Both the position numbers and the translations under genes were made by a program. A DNA stretch of 64,000 nt, taken from positions 61,536 through 125,535 of the forward strand of contig JBJOHO010000067.1 in assembly GCA_046047615.1 (NCBI GenBank), in the 5' to 3' direction. Origin of the DNA: ZC4RG30 sp046047615. GTDB lineage: Bacteria > Pseudomonadota > Gammaproteobacteria > Steroidobacterales > Steroidobacteraceae. The notes below the pieces were generated by a model. That model had not been told where the DNA came from and did not search any database. It saw only the letters and a list, made by a program, of their open reading frames with translations. Positions 39,111 through 46,492 of this stretch are shown piece by piece; within the stretch, counting starts at the first letter, position 1; every line of letters begins with the position of its first letter.

Positions 39111-39790
39111 GCGAGGCAGCGGCGGATGAAGGCGGCGATGTCGGCCACCTCAGCGGCCGACACGCTGTGCTGCATCGGGTATTCACGCCAATCGACGGCG
39201 TGGCCGGCCGCGCGGATGGCATCGCGCGACTGCGCGCCGAAGTCGCGCGTCACCACGGTGTCGGCCGTGCCATGGCACATGAGGATGGGCAGGTCGCGGT
39301 TGGCCGCGTGGGCCTCCTGCGCCAGCGTGGCTTTCAGCGGCAGGTAGGTGGAGAGCGCGATGAGACCGCCCAGCGGCTCGTCGTGGCGCAAGCCGGTGTG
39401 CAGCACGATGGCGCCACCCTGCGAAAAGCCGGCCAGCAGGATGCGGCGGGACGGGATGCCCGCCAGCCGCTCGCGCGTGATGTAGGCCACCAGGCGACGC
39501 GCAGATTCGCGGATGCCCGCTTCGTCGTCGCGGCCCTGCGGCGTGAGCGACACGATGTCGTACCAGGCCCGCATCGAATAGCCGTTGTTGACCGTCACCG
39601 GCCGCACGCTGGCATGCGGGAAGACGAAGCGGATGCGGGCCGAGGGTGCCAGGCGCAACTCCGGGACCAGCGGCACGAAGTCATGGCCATCGGCGCCCAG
39701 CCCGTGCAGCCAGAGGATCGCGGCATCCGCCGGCCCATCGGCCGGCGACAGGATGACGGCATCCTCGGTCTCGGTCAGGCGGGTCTTCAC
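39107..39790 (-). CDS. Carboxylesterase/phospholipase, alpha/beta hydrolase
   Basis: A 227-residue hydrolase of the carboxylesterase-2/acyl-protein-thioesterase type: LWLHGLGADGHDFVPLVPEL, FPHASVRPVTVNNGYSMRAWYDI, the nucleophile GFSQGGAIVLHTGL, Asp in CHGTADTVV and His in PMQHSVS. It should cleave esters or thioesters of short or medium chains. Start is GTG 39790 behind GGAG, 4 bases after the preceding gene, so it ends the molybdenum hydroxylase operon. It could release the hydroxylase substrate from an ester; this is a context-based guess. Confidence 0.88.
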   Translation of the reverse strand: MKTRLTETEDAVILSPADGPADAAILWLHGLGADGHDFVPLVPELRLAPSARIRFVFPHASVRPVTVNNGYSMRAWYDIVSLTPQGRDDEAGIRESARRLVAYITRERLAGIPSRRILLAGFSQGGAIVLHTGLRHDEPLGGLIALSTYLPLKATLAQEAHAANRDLPILMCHGTADTVVTRDFGAQSRDAIRAAGHAVDWREYPMQHSVSAAEVADIAAFIRRCLA

Positions 39791-39794
39791 GCGG

Positions 39795-40178
39795 TCAGCT
39801 CCGCGACTTGAGCGCCTGGTCGAGCAGGAACAGGTCGGTGAGCAGGGCGCGCAGGTGCACCGAGGCGTTGAGGTTGTCGACCAGCAGCGAACCGATGCGC
39901 GGGCAGCCCAGCACCAGCGCCAGTGCCCCGCGGGCCACCTGCGCGTCACGTTCAAGCGCGTCGATCCAGGGCGCGACGACAGGCCCTGCGGCGAGCTGAG
40001 GCAACGCGGCGCGGGCCACGGGCCCCAGGCTTTCGAGGGCATCGTGCATGCCCGTCAGCATCAGACGGGCCTCGGTGCCGGCATCGTCCTGGCGACCTTG
40101 CGCGGCGTAGGCCAGCAGGTATTCGTAGCCGCGTTCGACGAGTTCGATGCGCTCGGCGAGGGACAAGGCATCACTCAC
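39795..40178 (-). CDS. Small helical protein in the molybdenum hydroxylase operon
   Basis: A 127-residue protein I do not recognise. It is almost all helical (LAERIELVERGYEYLLAYAAQG, ARLMLTGMHDALESLG, ALERDAQVARGALALVLG, LRALLTDLFLLDQALK), acidic and without signal peptide or membrane segment. The start is GTG 40178, inside the end of the cytochrome b gene (8-base overlap). Operons for exported molybdenum enzymes often encode a small cytoplasmic maturation protein and no XdhC/PaoD homologue is present here, so a chaperone role is possible but unproven. Confidence 0.6.
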   Translation of the reverse strand: MSDALSLAERIELVERGYEYLLAYAAQGRQDDAGTEARLMLTGMHDALESLGPVARAALPQLAAGPVVAPWIDALERDAQVARGALALVLGCPRIGSLLVDNLNASVHLRALLTDLFLLDQALKSRS

Positions 40179-40782
40179 CGCGCGCCACCTTGTCGAGGTC
40201 GTGCTCGGGTCCGAGTTCGCTGCGGCCGATGCGGCCACCGCGCAGCATGGCCCGCAGGTAGGCGCGCTTCTCCGGCAGCAGGCCGAAATAGACGTGCACC
40301 ATCAGCAGGAACAGCGCCAGCAGCGCCGACAGGTCGTGCAGCACCGTGAGCACGCCCCAGGTGACGCGGCCGAAGAGGTAGGCATTGCGGTCGAGGAAGG
40401 GCACGCCGGCCTTCACCATCAGGAACCAGCCGGTGACGATGCCCAGCAGCACCGCGACCGTCCAGGCCAGGTGGATGGCCTTCTGCTGCAGCGTGTACTT
40501 GCCGGCGTTTGCCGCGCCGCGCAGCTGCGCGAAATCGCTGCGGCGCAAGTGCATCGCCTTCAGGCCCTGCACGGTCAGCACGCGCAGCAGGTGCAGCAGG
40601 ATCGCCGCGGTGAGCAAAAGTCCGGCGATCCAGTGGATGTCGAACCACGCAAAGCGCAGGCCCATCACCGGCAGCAGACCGGTACCCAGCAGCAGCAGCA
40701 TGACCACCGCCGTGACCCAGTGGAACGCACGGTCGATGGCCGCATGGCGCAGCAGCGTGCCGTCGGCGGCGGGCGCGCTCAT
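40171..40782 (-). CDS. Membrane cytochrome b (formate dehydrogenase gamma/cytochrome b561-like)
   Basis: A 203-residue protein with four membrane helices: AFHWVTAVVMLLLLGTGLL, IHWIAGLLLTAAILLHLLRVL, LAWTVAVLLGIVTGWFLM and LHDLSALLALFLLMVHVYFGLL. His residues in the first, second and fourth helices are placed as heme ligands in the di-heme b-type subunits that pass electrons to quinone. It is coupled by ATGA to the 51-residue membrane protein upstream and follows the FAD subunit, so it is probably the membrane electron acceptor of the molybdenum hydroxylase. Confidence 0.82.
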   Translation of the reverse strand: MSAPAADGTLLRHAAIDRAFHWVTAVVMLLLLGTGLLPVMGLRFAWFDIHWIAGLLLTAAILLHLLRVLTVQGLKAMHLRRSDFAQLRGAANAGKYTLQQKAIHLAWTVAVLLGIVTGWFLMVKAGVPFLDRNAYLFGRVTWGVLTVLHDLSALLALFLLMVHVYFGLLPEKRAYLRAMLRGGRIGRSELGPEHDLDKVARGE

Positions 40783-40934
40783 GCGCCCTCCCCGCCCCGA
40801 CGCCGCAGGCGCAGGAGCTGGTGGACCACGATGACGGCGACGCCGGCACCGAAGGCCACGGGGATGAGGTCCCAGGACAGGCCGTTCACGACCACCTGCC
40901 CCCACGCATCATGTCCGTACCTCAGGATGTCCAT
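40779..40934 (-). CDS. 51-residue single-helix membrane protein
   Basis: A short frame between the FAD subunit and cytochrome b genes. It starts with ATG at 40934, 4 bases after the FAD subunit stop, and its TGA overlaps the cytochrome b ATG (ATGA). The product begins MDILRYGHDAWGQVVVNGLS, then has one hydrophobic helix (LIPVAFGAGVAVIVVHQLL) and ends in RLRRRGGEGA, consistent with N-out/C-in topology. The exact fit between both neighbours argues that it is real. It may be a small subunit or anchor for the cytochrome b complex. Confidence 0.7.
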   Translation of the reverse strand: MDILRYGHDAWGQVVVNGLSWDLIPVAFGAGVAVIVVHQLLRLRRRGGEGA

Positions 40935-40938
40935 GGTG

Positions 40939-41928
40939 TCAGGCTCCGCGGATCGCGCGACGGACCAGGTTTTCCATCAGCGGGATCTTGAAGTGGTTGA
41001 AGTTGAGCGGGCGCGCGCCTTGCGACGCCAGCGCCGCGACGCGGTCGGCGGTGGCCGCATCGCGCGGGCTGCCGATGACGGCCTGCTCGACCTCCAGCAG
41101 CCGCCGCGGCACGCACTGGACGGCGCCACAGACCAGACGCGCCCCGGTGATGCGGCCGCCGTCGACGCGCAGCGCGGCAGACAGGCTGACCAGCGCGAAG
41201 TCCCAGGTCTGCCGGTCGGTGATCTTCTCGAAGTGGAACTCTGCACCGGCCCAATGGGACGGGATCGCGACGCCCACCAGCATTTCGCCCTGCCGCAGGC
41301 AGGTCATGCGGCGGATGTCGACGTCCGGCCCGACGAAGAAATCGCTGGCCGGCACCTGCCGTTCGCCGCCGGGGCCGCGCAGGTGGAAAACGGCATCGAG
41401 GGCGACCAGCGCGTTGGCGGTGTCGGAAGGTTGCACGGCCACGCAGCGGCTCGCGCCGAAGATCGCGTGCTCGCGGTTCTGGCCCTGTGGCGTATCGGCA
41501 TAGCAGGCGATGCCGCCGGCCCGGTAGCAATCGACACCGGCGCGGTAGTACCAGCAGCGCGTGTCCTGGCAGAGGTTGCCACCGAGGGTACCGGCGTTGC
41601 GGATCTGCGGGCTGGCCACGCGTGCGGCGGCCTGCGCCAGCAGGCCGAAACGCTCGCGGACCATGGCATGGGCGGTGATCTCGGTGAGCGTGGTCGCGGC
41701 CCCGATGAACAAGCCGCCGTCCTGCTCACGGATGCCCTTGAGCTCGGCGATGCCGGCCAGCTCGATGACGGCACCGGCACGCTTGGTGCGGTTCTTGAGC
41801 CAGTCGAAGCTGTCCTGCCCGCCGCCCAGGTACCAGGCGTCTTCCCCGAGGCGACCTGCCAGCTCCAGCGCGGACGCGACGCTGTCCGGCTGGTAGAGGT
41901 CGAAGTGCGGCATCATGTCGCGGCGCAT
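40939..41928 (-). CDS. Molybdenum hydroxylase FAD subunit with [4Fe-4S] Cys set (PaoB-like)
   Basis: A 329-residue CO-dehydrogenase-flavoprotein-type subunit: YLGGGQDSFDWLKNR near the start, SPQIRNAGTLGGNLCQDTR and a C-terminal CO_deh_flav_C domain. Four Cys at 120, 125, 134 and 142 (in NLCQDTRCWYYR, DCYRAGG, ACYAD) lie just after the FAD loop, where E. coli PaoB and 4-hydroxybenzoyl-CoA reductase carry an extra [4Fe-4S] cluster. It passes electrons from the iron-sulfur subunit to an acceptor. Start is ATG 41928 or 41916; the Mo subunit gene ends 10 bases upstream. Confidence 0.88.
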   Translation of the reverse strand: MRRDMMPHFDLYQPDSVASALELAGRLGEDAWYLGGGQDSFDWLKNRTKRAGAVIELAGIAELKGIREQDGGLFIGAATTLTEITAHAMVRERFGLLAQAAARVASPQIRNAGTLGGNLCQDTRCWYYRAGVDCYRAGGIACYADTPQGQNREHAIFGASRCVAVQPSDTANALVALDAVFHLRGPGGERQVPASDFFVGPDVDIRRMTCLRQGEMLVGVAIPSHWAGAEFHFEKITDRQTWDFALVSLSAALRVDGGRITGARLVCGAVQCVPRRLLEVEQAVIGSPRDAATADRVAALASQGARPLNFNHFKIPLMENLVRRAIRGA

Positions 41929-41938
41929 CGCGACCTCC

Positions 41939-44344
41939 TCACTGGCAGTTGACCTGGAGCGGGCCGTGCGACGGCGACCGCCCCGAGGCGTGGTTGATGA
42001 TCATGTCGGGCACCACCGGCGTGCGATTGAACACATGGCCGCCGAGCGCATCGGAGATCGCGCACAGCACGGCCGACGCGGCACAGCCCAGCAACGGCTC
42101 GCCGATGCCTTTGGTGCCCAGCGCACCGGTCGGGTCCGGCTGGTCCACCGCACCGACCCGCATGCTGCGCGCCACGTCGAGGTAGCTGGGCGGCTTGGCC
42201 TGGTAGAAACCGACGCTTGCCGGCAGGCCATTCTGGGGGTCGTAGACGATGCGCTCGAGACCGGCGACGCCGAAGCCCTGCACGGCACCGCTCTTGATCT
42301 GCGTCTCCAGGCCCGCCGGATGGATGACCGTGCCGCAATCGGCGACGGCCAGGTAATCAAGGATGCGGTATTTGCCGGTCTCCACATCGAGCTCGATCTC
42401 GACAAAGGCCGCGGCATAGGCGGCCACGGCACCATCGGTGGGCAATGTGTCCTTGGCGACGCCGATGAGCCCGGTGCCCGCAAGTGCGCTGGCCGAGGCC
42501 TTGGTCATCGGATTGATGTCGGCCGGCAGCTCATGGCCGTCGTAGCGGCCGCCGAGCTTCACCGCCTGCTGCGCGGCCTGCGCATAGGTCAGGCCGCTGG
42601 CCGGCGCCCCGCGGCGGAAGACGCGCCGGCCGTCGACGTCGTAGTCGGCCGCGCTGCCACCGAACTGCCGTGCGGCGATCTCGCGCAGCTTCAGCAGCGC
42701 ATCGTTCGCGGCCACGAGGTTGGTGCGCGTCATCGTGTAGTTGGTGTTGCTGCCGAACTGGCCGATGTTCCAGGGCAGGTGCTTGCGGCTGTCGCCGCGC
42801 ACGACCACGCAGTCCTCCCAGTCCATCTTCAGCACCTCCGCGGCGATGCGCGAGGTGCTGGAGTGCGAGAAGGTGCCCAGGTTGCCGACACCCGTGTGGA
42901 TGTAGAGCTTGCCGTCGGTGCCCAGACGCACCAGGCCGTCGAAACCGTTGAAGCCGGCCGGGTGGTAGGCCTGGCCGATGCCGATGCCGGTGACCTTCGC
43001 GCCCTGGCGCTGGCCGCTGCGGGCCTTGCGCGCGGCGTAATCGAACTTCGCGGCCCCGGACTCGAGCGCTTCCTTCAGGTAGCAGCTGGAGACCGGCTTG
43101 CGGTCCTTGCCCACCGGCGAGCGGGTCTGGGGTGCGTTGAGACGGCGGATCTCGAGGCGGTCGACGCCCAGCTCACGGGCGGCGCGGTCCAGCAGCGGCT
43201 CGATGATGTGCGCCAGCTGGTTGTAGCCGGGGCCGCGCTGCGCCGAACGCTGGATGGAGTTGGCATGCACCGGCAGGCCGCGGAAACGCATGGCCTCGGG
43301 CTGGTACATCATCGACAGTGCATCGCCGGCGTTGCGGAAGTCCGGGAAGCTGTTGTGGGCGCCGTTTTCCTGCACGACGTACAGGTCTGCCGCGAGCAGC
43401 TTGCCGCGCTCGTCGAAGCCCAGCCGAACCTGTCCCTGGAAGCCGTTGCGCGCCGAACCGTTGTAGTACTCCTCGGCACGGCTGATGCGCAGCATCACCG
43501 GCCGGCCCAGCTTGCGCGACATCAGGGCCGGCAGGGCCTGGATGGTGTAGGCGCCACCCTTGGAACCGAAGCCACCACCGCAGTATTCGGCGATCAGCAC
43601 CAGGTCGGTGGGCGGGATGCCGATCATGCCGGCCAGCGGCGGCACGATGAACGACTGGCTCTGCGACGACACGTGCAGGAAGCACTTGCCGTTCTGCCAG
43701 TAGGCCATCGCCGAGCGCGGCTCCATGCTGTGGTGCGAGTTGCTCGCGTGCACGAAGGGTTCATCGAGGACCAGCTTGCAGCGGCCGAAAGTGGCCTCGA
43801 GATCCTCGCCGAACATCCACTCCTCGGCGGCCTTGCCCATGGGCATGCGACCGGGCTTCGCGGCGGCGAAGTCTTCGGCAGTCCACTTGACGCGCTGGAA
43901 CTCCAGCGCGCGCGCGCCGACGTTGCCATCGTCGCGGGCATCGGGAGCATCCGGGTGCAGGCTCTGGAGCGGATCGAGATGGAAGGGCAAGGGCTCCCAG
44001 TCGATGCGGATGAGGTCCATCGCATCCTGCGCCGTGGTCTCGTCCTCGGCGGCCACCAGCAGCACCGGCTCGCCGATGTATCCCGGCGTGTTCGTGAGCA
44101 GCGGGATTTCCGGCGCTGGCGGATTCTTGACCTCGTCGGCCGTGAGGATGCCGACCACCCCGGGCAAGGCCAGCGCCGCCGTGGCATCGATGGACCTGGC
44201 GCGGGCGCGCGCGAACGGGCTGCCGAGGATGCGCGCGAACACCATGCCCTCGGCGCGGAAGTCCTCGGCGTACTTGGCCTCGCCGGTGACCTTGGCGACG
44301 ACATCGTGCGGGATGAAGTCCTTGCCCAGGTGTTTATAGGCCAT
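41939..44344 (-). CDS. Molybdenum hydroxylase, molybdopterin-binding subunit (PaoC-like)
   Basis: An 801-residue xanthine oxidase-family catalytic subunit. Seen: HDVVAKVTGEAKYAEDF at the start, GEPVLLVAAED, EPFVHASNSHHSMEPRSAMA, EYCGGGFGSKGGAYTIQALPALM (GGGFGSKG), RGPGYNQ, and near the C-terminus LGTKGIGEPLLG, in which Glu749 is the catalytic Glu of the family. Such enzymes oxidise aldehydes or aromatic heterocycles with water as oxygen source. No own signal peptide, so it would be exported with the Tat-signal FeS subunit. The ATG overlaps that gene by 11 bases. Confidence 0.93.
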   Translation of the reverse strand: MAYKHLGKDFIPHDVVAKVTGEAKYAEDFRAEGMVFARILGSPFARARARSIDATAALALPGVVGILTADEVKNPPAPEIPLLTNTPGYIGEPVLLVAAEDETTAQDAMDLIRIDWEPLPFHLDPLQSLHPDAPDARDDGNVGARALEFQRVKWTAEDFAAAKPGRMPMGKAAEEWMFGEDLEATFGRCKLVLDEPFVHASNSHHSMEPRSAMAYWQNGKCFLHVSSQSQSFIVPPLAGMIGIPPTDLVLIAEYCGGGFGSKGGAYTIQALPALMSRKLGRPVMLRISRAEEYYNGSARNGFQGQVRLGFDERGKLLAADLYVVQENGAHNSFPDFRNAGDALSMMYQPEAMRFRGLPVHANSIQRSAQRGPGYNQLAHIIEPLLDRAARELGVDRLEIRRLNAPQTRSPVGKDRKPVSSCYLKEALESGAAKFDYAARKARSGQRQGAKVTGIGIGQAYHPAGFNGFDGLVRLGTDGKLYIHTGVGNLGTFSHSSTSRIAAEVLKMDWEDCVVVRGDSRKHLPWNIGQFGSNTNYTMTRTNLVAANDALLKLREIAARQFGGSAADYDVDGRRVFRRGAPASGLTYAQAAQQAVKLGGRYDGHELPADINPMTKASASALAGTGLIGVAKDTLPTDGAVAAYAAAFVEIELDVETGKYRILDYLAVADCGTVIHPAGLETQIKSGAVQGFGVAGLERIVYDPQNGLPASVGFYQAKPPSYLDVARSMRVGAVDQPDPTGALGTKGIGEPLLGCAASAVLCAISDALGGHVFNRTPVVPDMIINHASGRSPSHGPLQVNCQ

Positions 44345-44966
44345 GGCTGATCTCCGCGGTGTTGCCGCAGGCGCGCATGACGCCGTTGAGGTAGTTGTCG
44401 TAGGCCCCGCAGCGGCACAGGTTGCCGGACAGCGCCTGCCGTGCCTCGTCGCGGGTCGGCCGGGGATTGACCTGCAGCAACGCCACCGCGGCCACGACCT
44501 GCCCCGGCGTGCAGAAGCCGCACTGCGGGGCCAATTCGTCGACAAAGGCCTGCTGCACAGGATGCAAGGCGCCGCCCGGTCCGCGCAGGCCTTCGATGGT
44601 GACCACCTTGCGGCCGCGCACGCTGTGGGTGAGCGTGGAGCAGGAGTAGGACGTGACGCCATCGAGCATCACGGTGCAGGCACCGCATTCGGCACGGTCA
44701 CAGGCCAGCTTGGTGCCCGTGAGGCCGAGCTTGTAGCGCAGCGTCATGGCCAAGGTTTCCTGCGGCAGCACATCGACGCGCCGCAACTGGCCATTGACGT
44801 CGAGCGAGACCAGACGCTCGACACCGCCAGGCCCGCCGCCGCGACGCGCCGCACAGCCACTGGCCATGAACCCTGCCGCAGACGCGACCGCGCCCGAGGC
44901 AATCACCCGCTTGATGAATTCGCGGCGCGACACTGCCGTGCCGCGGCCGCCGGGAAACTCCGCCAT
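44334..44966 (-). CDS. Molybdenum hydroxylase 2x[2Fe-2S] subunit with Tat signal (PaoA-like)
   Basis: A 210-residue iron-sulfur subunit. The first cluster uses C89, C94, C97 and C109 (ACDRAECGACTVMLDG) and the second C149, C152, C184 and C186 (CGFCTPGQ, NLCRCG). A Tat signal starts at residue 13, SRREFIKRV, followed by a weakly hydrophobic helix and MASGC at residues 34-38, which could also serve as a lipobox. This predicts export of the whole folded complex, as for E. coli PaoABC. ATG 44966 follows a GGGGGG site. First gene of a seven-gene minus-strand operon. Confidence 0.93.
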   Translation of the reverse strand: MAEFPGGRGTAVSRREFIKRVIASGAVASAAGFMASGCAARRGGGPGGVERLVSLDVNGQLRRVDVLPQETLAMTLRYKLGLTGTKLACDRAECGACTVMLDGVTSYSCSTLTHSVRGRKVVTIEGLRGPGGALHPVQQAFVDELAPQCGFCTPGQVVAAVALLQVNPRPTRDEARQALSGNLCRCGAYDNYLNGVMRACGNTAEISHGL

Positions 44967-45050
44967 GTACCCCCCAACCGCGCGCCCTGGCACGGCACTG
45001 GAACGCCTGAAGGGTACGCAGCGTACCGCCCGGCGGCAAGGGACCACCGG

Positions 45051-45821
45051 TCAGCGGAGCGCGCGCCACCGCGGCGGGGCCTGCACGACGCGGACCTGGG
45101 CCGTGCCGCCCTTGGCGTCCGCCACCAGCAACTGCAGCGGCGCATCGCCCGGCCCGGTGTTGTCGATCGCGACCACGGTGAGGTCGGACTGGCTTGCGAG
45201 GGTGAGCGGTCCCGAGTCGAAAACCACCACCTCCCTGTTGCCCGCCGGCGTGATGCGGATGCGGTAGCTGCCATCCGCCACTTCAGCAGGACCGAAGTCC
45301 TGGCGGAACGCCAGGCGGGTCAGGGCGGTGGAGACCGCCAATGCGGCCGTGGGGGCTGTCAGGTAGACGTCCACCGTGGGCGCAGCCGGCGCAGCATGCA
45401 GCAGGCGCAGGCGGACCAGCCCCGCAGGCGGGGCGACGTCGGTCGTCGACAACACCACCGGCTGCAGGTCTGAGATCCGGCCCGTTGCCACGACGGTATA
45501 ACGCGACTTGTCGGCCAGACCCAGCGTGACGGGCCCGATGAGGGTGGCGGTCCGGCTGCCCGGCAGGCGGGCCTTGACCTCGATCGCCACAGGCCGGGCA
45601 GGCACTTGGAGCAGAGGGCTGGCCTGGCCGTAGTCACCTGCGCTCCACACCGGCGAATTGGCCGCCAGCACCTCGAAGGAGGGGGCGTCCGGCGCCGCAT
45701 GGATGACTTGCAGCCGCGCCTGGGGCTGGGCCTGGGGCGCGGAAGGTGGGTTGTCCAAACTCCCGCAGCCGGCGAGCAGGGCGAGACCTGCCAGCGCAGC
45801 GAAGATTCTGCAGCGGATCAT
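45051..45821 (-). CDS. DUF4397 lipoprotein
   Basis: A 256-residue lipoprotein with signal and lipobox IFAALAGLALLAGCGS (Cys at about residue 19). Two DUF4397-like repeats follow, each with LQVIHAAPDAPSFEVL or LRLLHAAPAAPTVDVYL and an SRYTVVATG or SDLTVVAIDN strand. The function of DUF4397 is unknown; the proteins are secreted and beta-rich. ATG 45821 follows AGGAG. It lies 84 bases upstream of the molybdenum hydroxylase operon on the same strand but need not belong to it. Confidence 0.85.
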   Translation of the reverse strand: MIRCRIFAALAGLALLAGCGSLDNPPSAPQAQPQARLQVIHAAPDAPSFEVLAANSPVWSAGDYGQASPLLQVPARPVAIEVKARLPGSRTATLIGPVTLGLADKSRYTVVATGRISDLQPVVLSTTDVAPPAGLVRLRLLHAAPAAPTVDVYLTAPTAALAVSTALTRLAFRQDFGPAEVADGSYRIRITPAGNREVVVFDSGPLTLASQSDLTVVAIDNTGPGDAPLQLLVADAKGGTAQVRVVQAPPRWRALR

Positions 45822-45917
45822 GGACCACTCCTGCCGGGTGGAACGGGAACCTCTATGCTCGCGGGCCCGCCCGGCGGAAACTGCACTGAGGCGTAACGAT
45901 TGGTCACGGTCGGTAAC

Positions 45918-46157
45918 ATGGCAATGGACGCACTGGATGGCGCGGAACCCGTCGAAATCCCCCACGATTCGCTGAGCCCCGGCGCGCTGCAGGGCGTCAT
46001 CGAGGCGTTCGTGCTGCAGGAGGGCACGGAGTACGGCGAACGCGACTACAGCCTGGCCGAGAAGGTGGCGGCGGTGCGCCGGCAGCTTGAGCGCGGCGAG
46101 GCGGCCATCCTGTTCGACCCTGCCACCGAGACGGTGACGCTGGTGCCACATCGCTGA
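45918..46157 (+). CDS. UPF0270 (YheU-like) protein
   Basis: A 79-residue protein close to E. coli YheU: IPHDSLSPGALQGVIEAFVLQEGTEYGERDYSLAEKVAAVRRQLERGEAAILFD in pieces (EAFVLQEGTEYGE, SLAEKVAAVRRQLERGEA), ending VTLVPHR. The family is small, conserved in gammaproteobacteria and of unknown function. ATG 45918 is preferred; a TTG at 45900 would add six residues. It is divergent from the DUF4397 gene. Confidence 0.85.
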   Translation: MAMDALDGAEPVEIPHDSLSPGALQGVIEAFVLQEGTEYGERDYSLAEKVAAVRRQLERGEAAILFDPATETVTLVPHR

Positions 46158-46209
46158 GCAGGCGCCATTCATCAGCGGTTCACGGCAAGATCTGGATCAT
46201 GGCGCCACC

Positions 46210-46291
46210 AGCCCCGTCCTGCACACAACGGGATCCCCGTCGGACCCTTCGCTCCCGACCGGATTCGGATCCTGCAGGCCGGGGCTTTTTT
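46210..46291 (+). ncRNA. Structured RNA ending in a terminator: YheU 3' end or small RNA
   Basis: A 14-bp inverted repeat with one mismatch (46210-46223 with 46273-46286) encloses 49 bases that hold further short stems, CGGG/CCCG (46229-46239) and GTCGG/CCGAC (46239-46259), in competing positions. Six T follow (46286-46291), giving a full intrinsic terminator. It starts 53 bases after the YheU stop. The long enclosed loop is more elaborate than a plain terminator, so a processed 3' RNA or an independent small RNA is possible. The rest of the 335-base gap (46158-46492) holds the opposite-strand terminator below and no credible gene. Confidence 0.45.
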
Positions 46292-46315
46292 GTGTCCCCA
46301 CTGCAGGCCGCAGGC

Positions 46316-46340
46316 AAAAAAATGCCCGCGCGAGGCGGGC
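46316..46340 (-). terminator. Strong minus-strand terminator with no adjacent minus-strand gene
   Basis: On the minus strand GCCCGC-CTCGC-GCGGGC (46340-46324) is followed by A and seven T (46322-46316). The stem and T-run are strong. The nearest minus-strand gene upstream is the exonuclease, which ends more than 2 kb away at 48514, so this would end antisense read-through or an unannotated minus-strand RNA starting in 46341-46490. Confidence 0.6.
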
Positions 46341-46492
46341 CAAGGGGGGGAAAACGCAGGAGTGTCATCGATGGGCGTACAGTGCACGCGCGCCCTGCCG
46401 AAAGGGTTTCCGCCGGGTAACACTTTGTTTCGATGTGTATCGCCGTGCCCGTGCGCCGAGCGTGCAACCGGTTTCGCCGCTACGATGGCGGC

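Noticed and set aside
41915..44350. 811-codon plus-strand frame across the molybdenum subunit
   Set aside because: Antisense shadow of a well-supported catalytic subunit.
45822..46172. Upstream extension of the DUF4397 frame
   Set aside because: The lipoprotein signal starts cleanly at the ATG at 45821 behind AGGAG; the extension is antisense to YheU.
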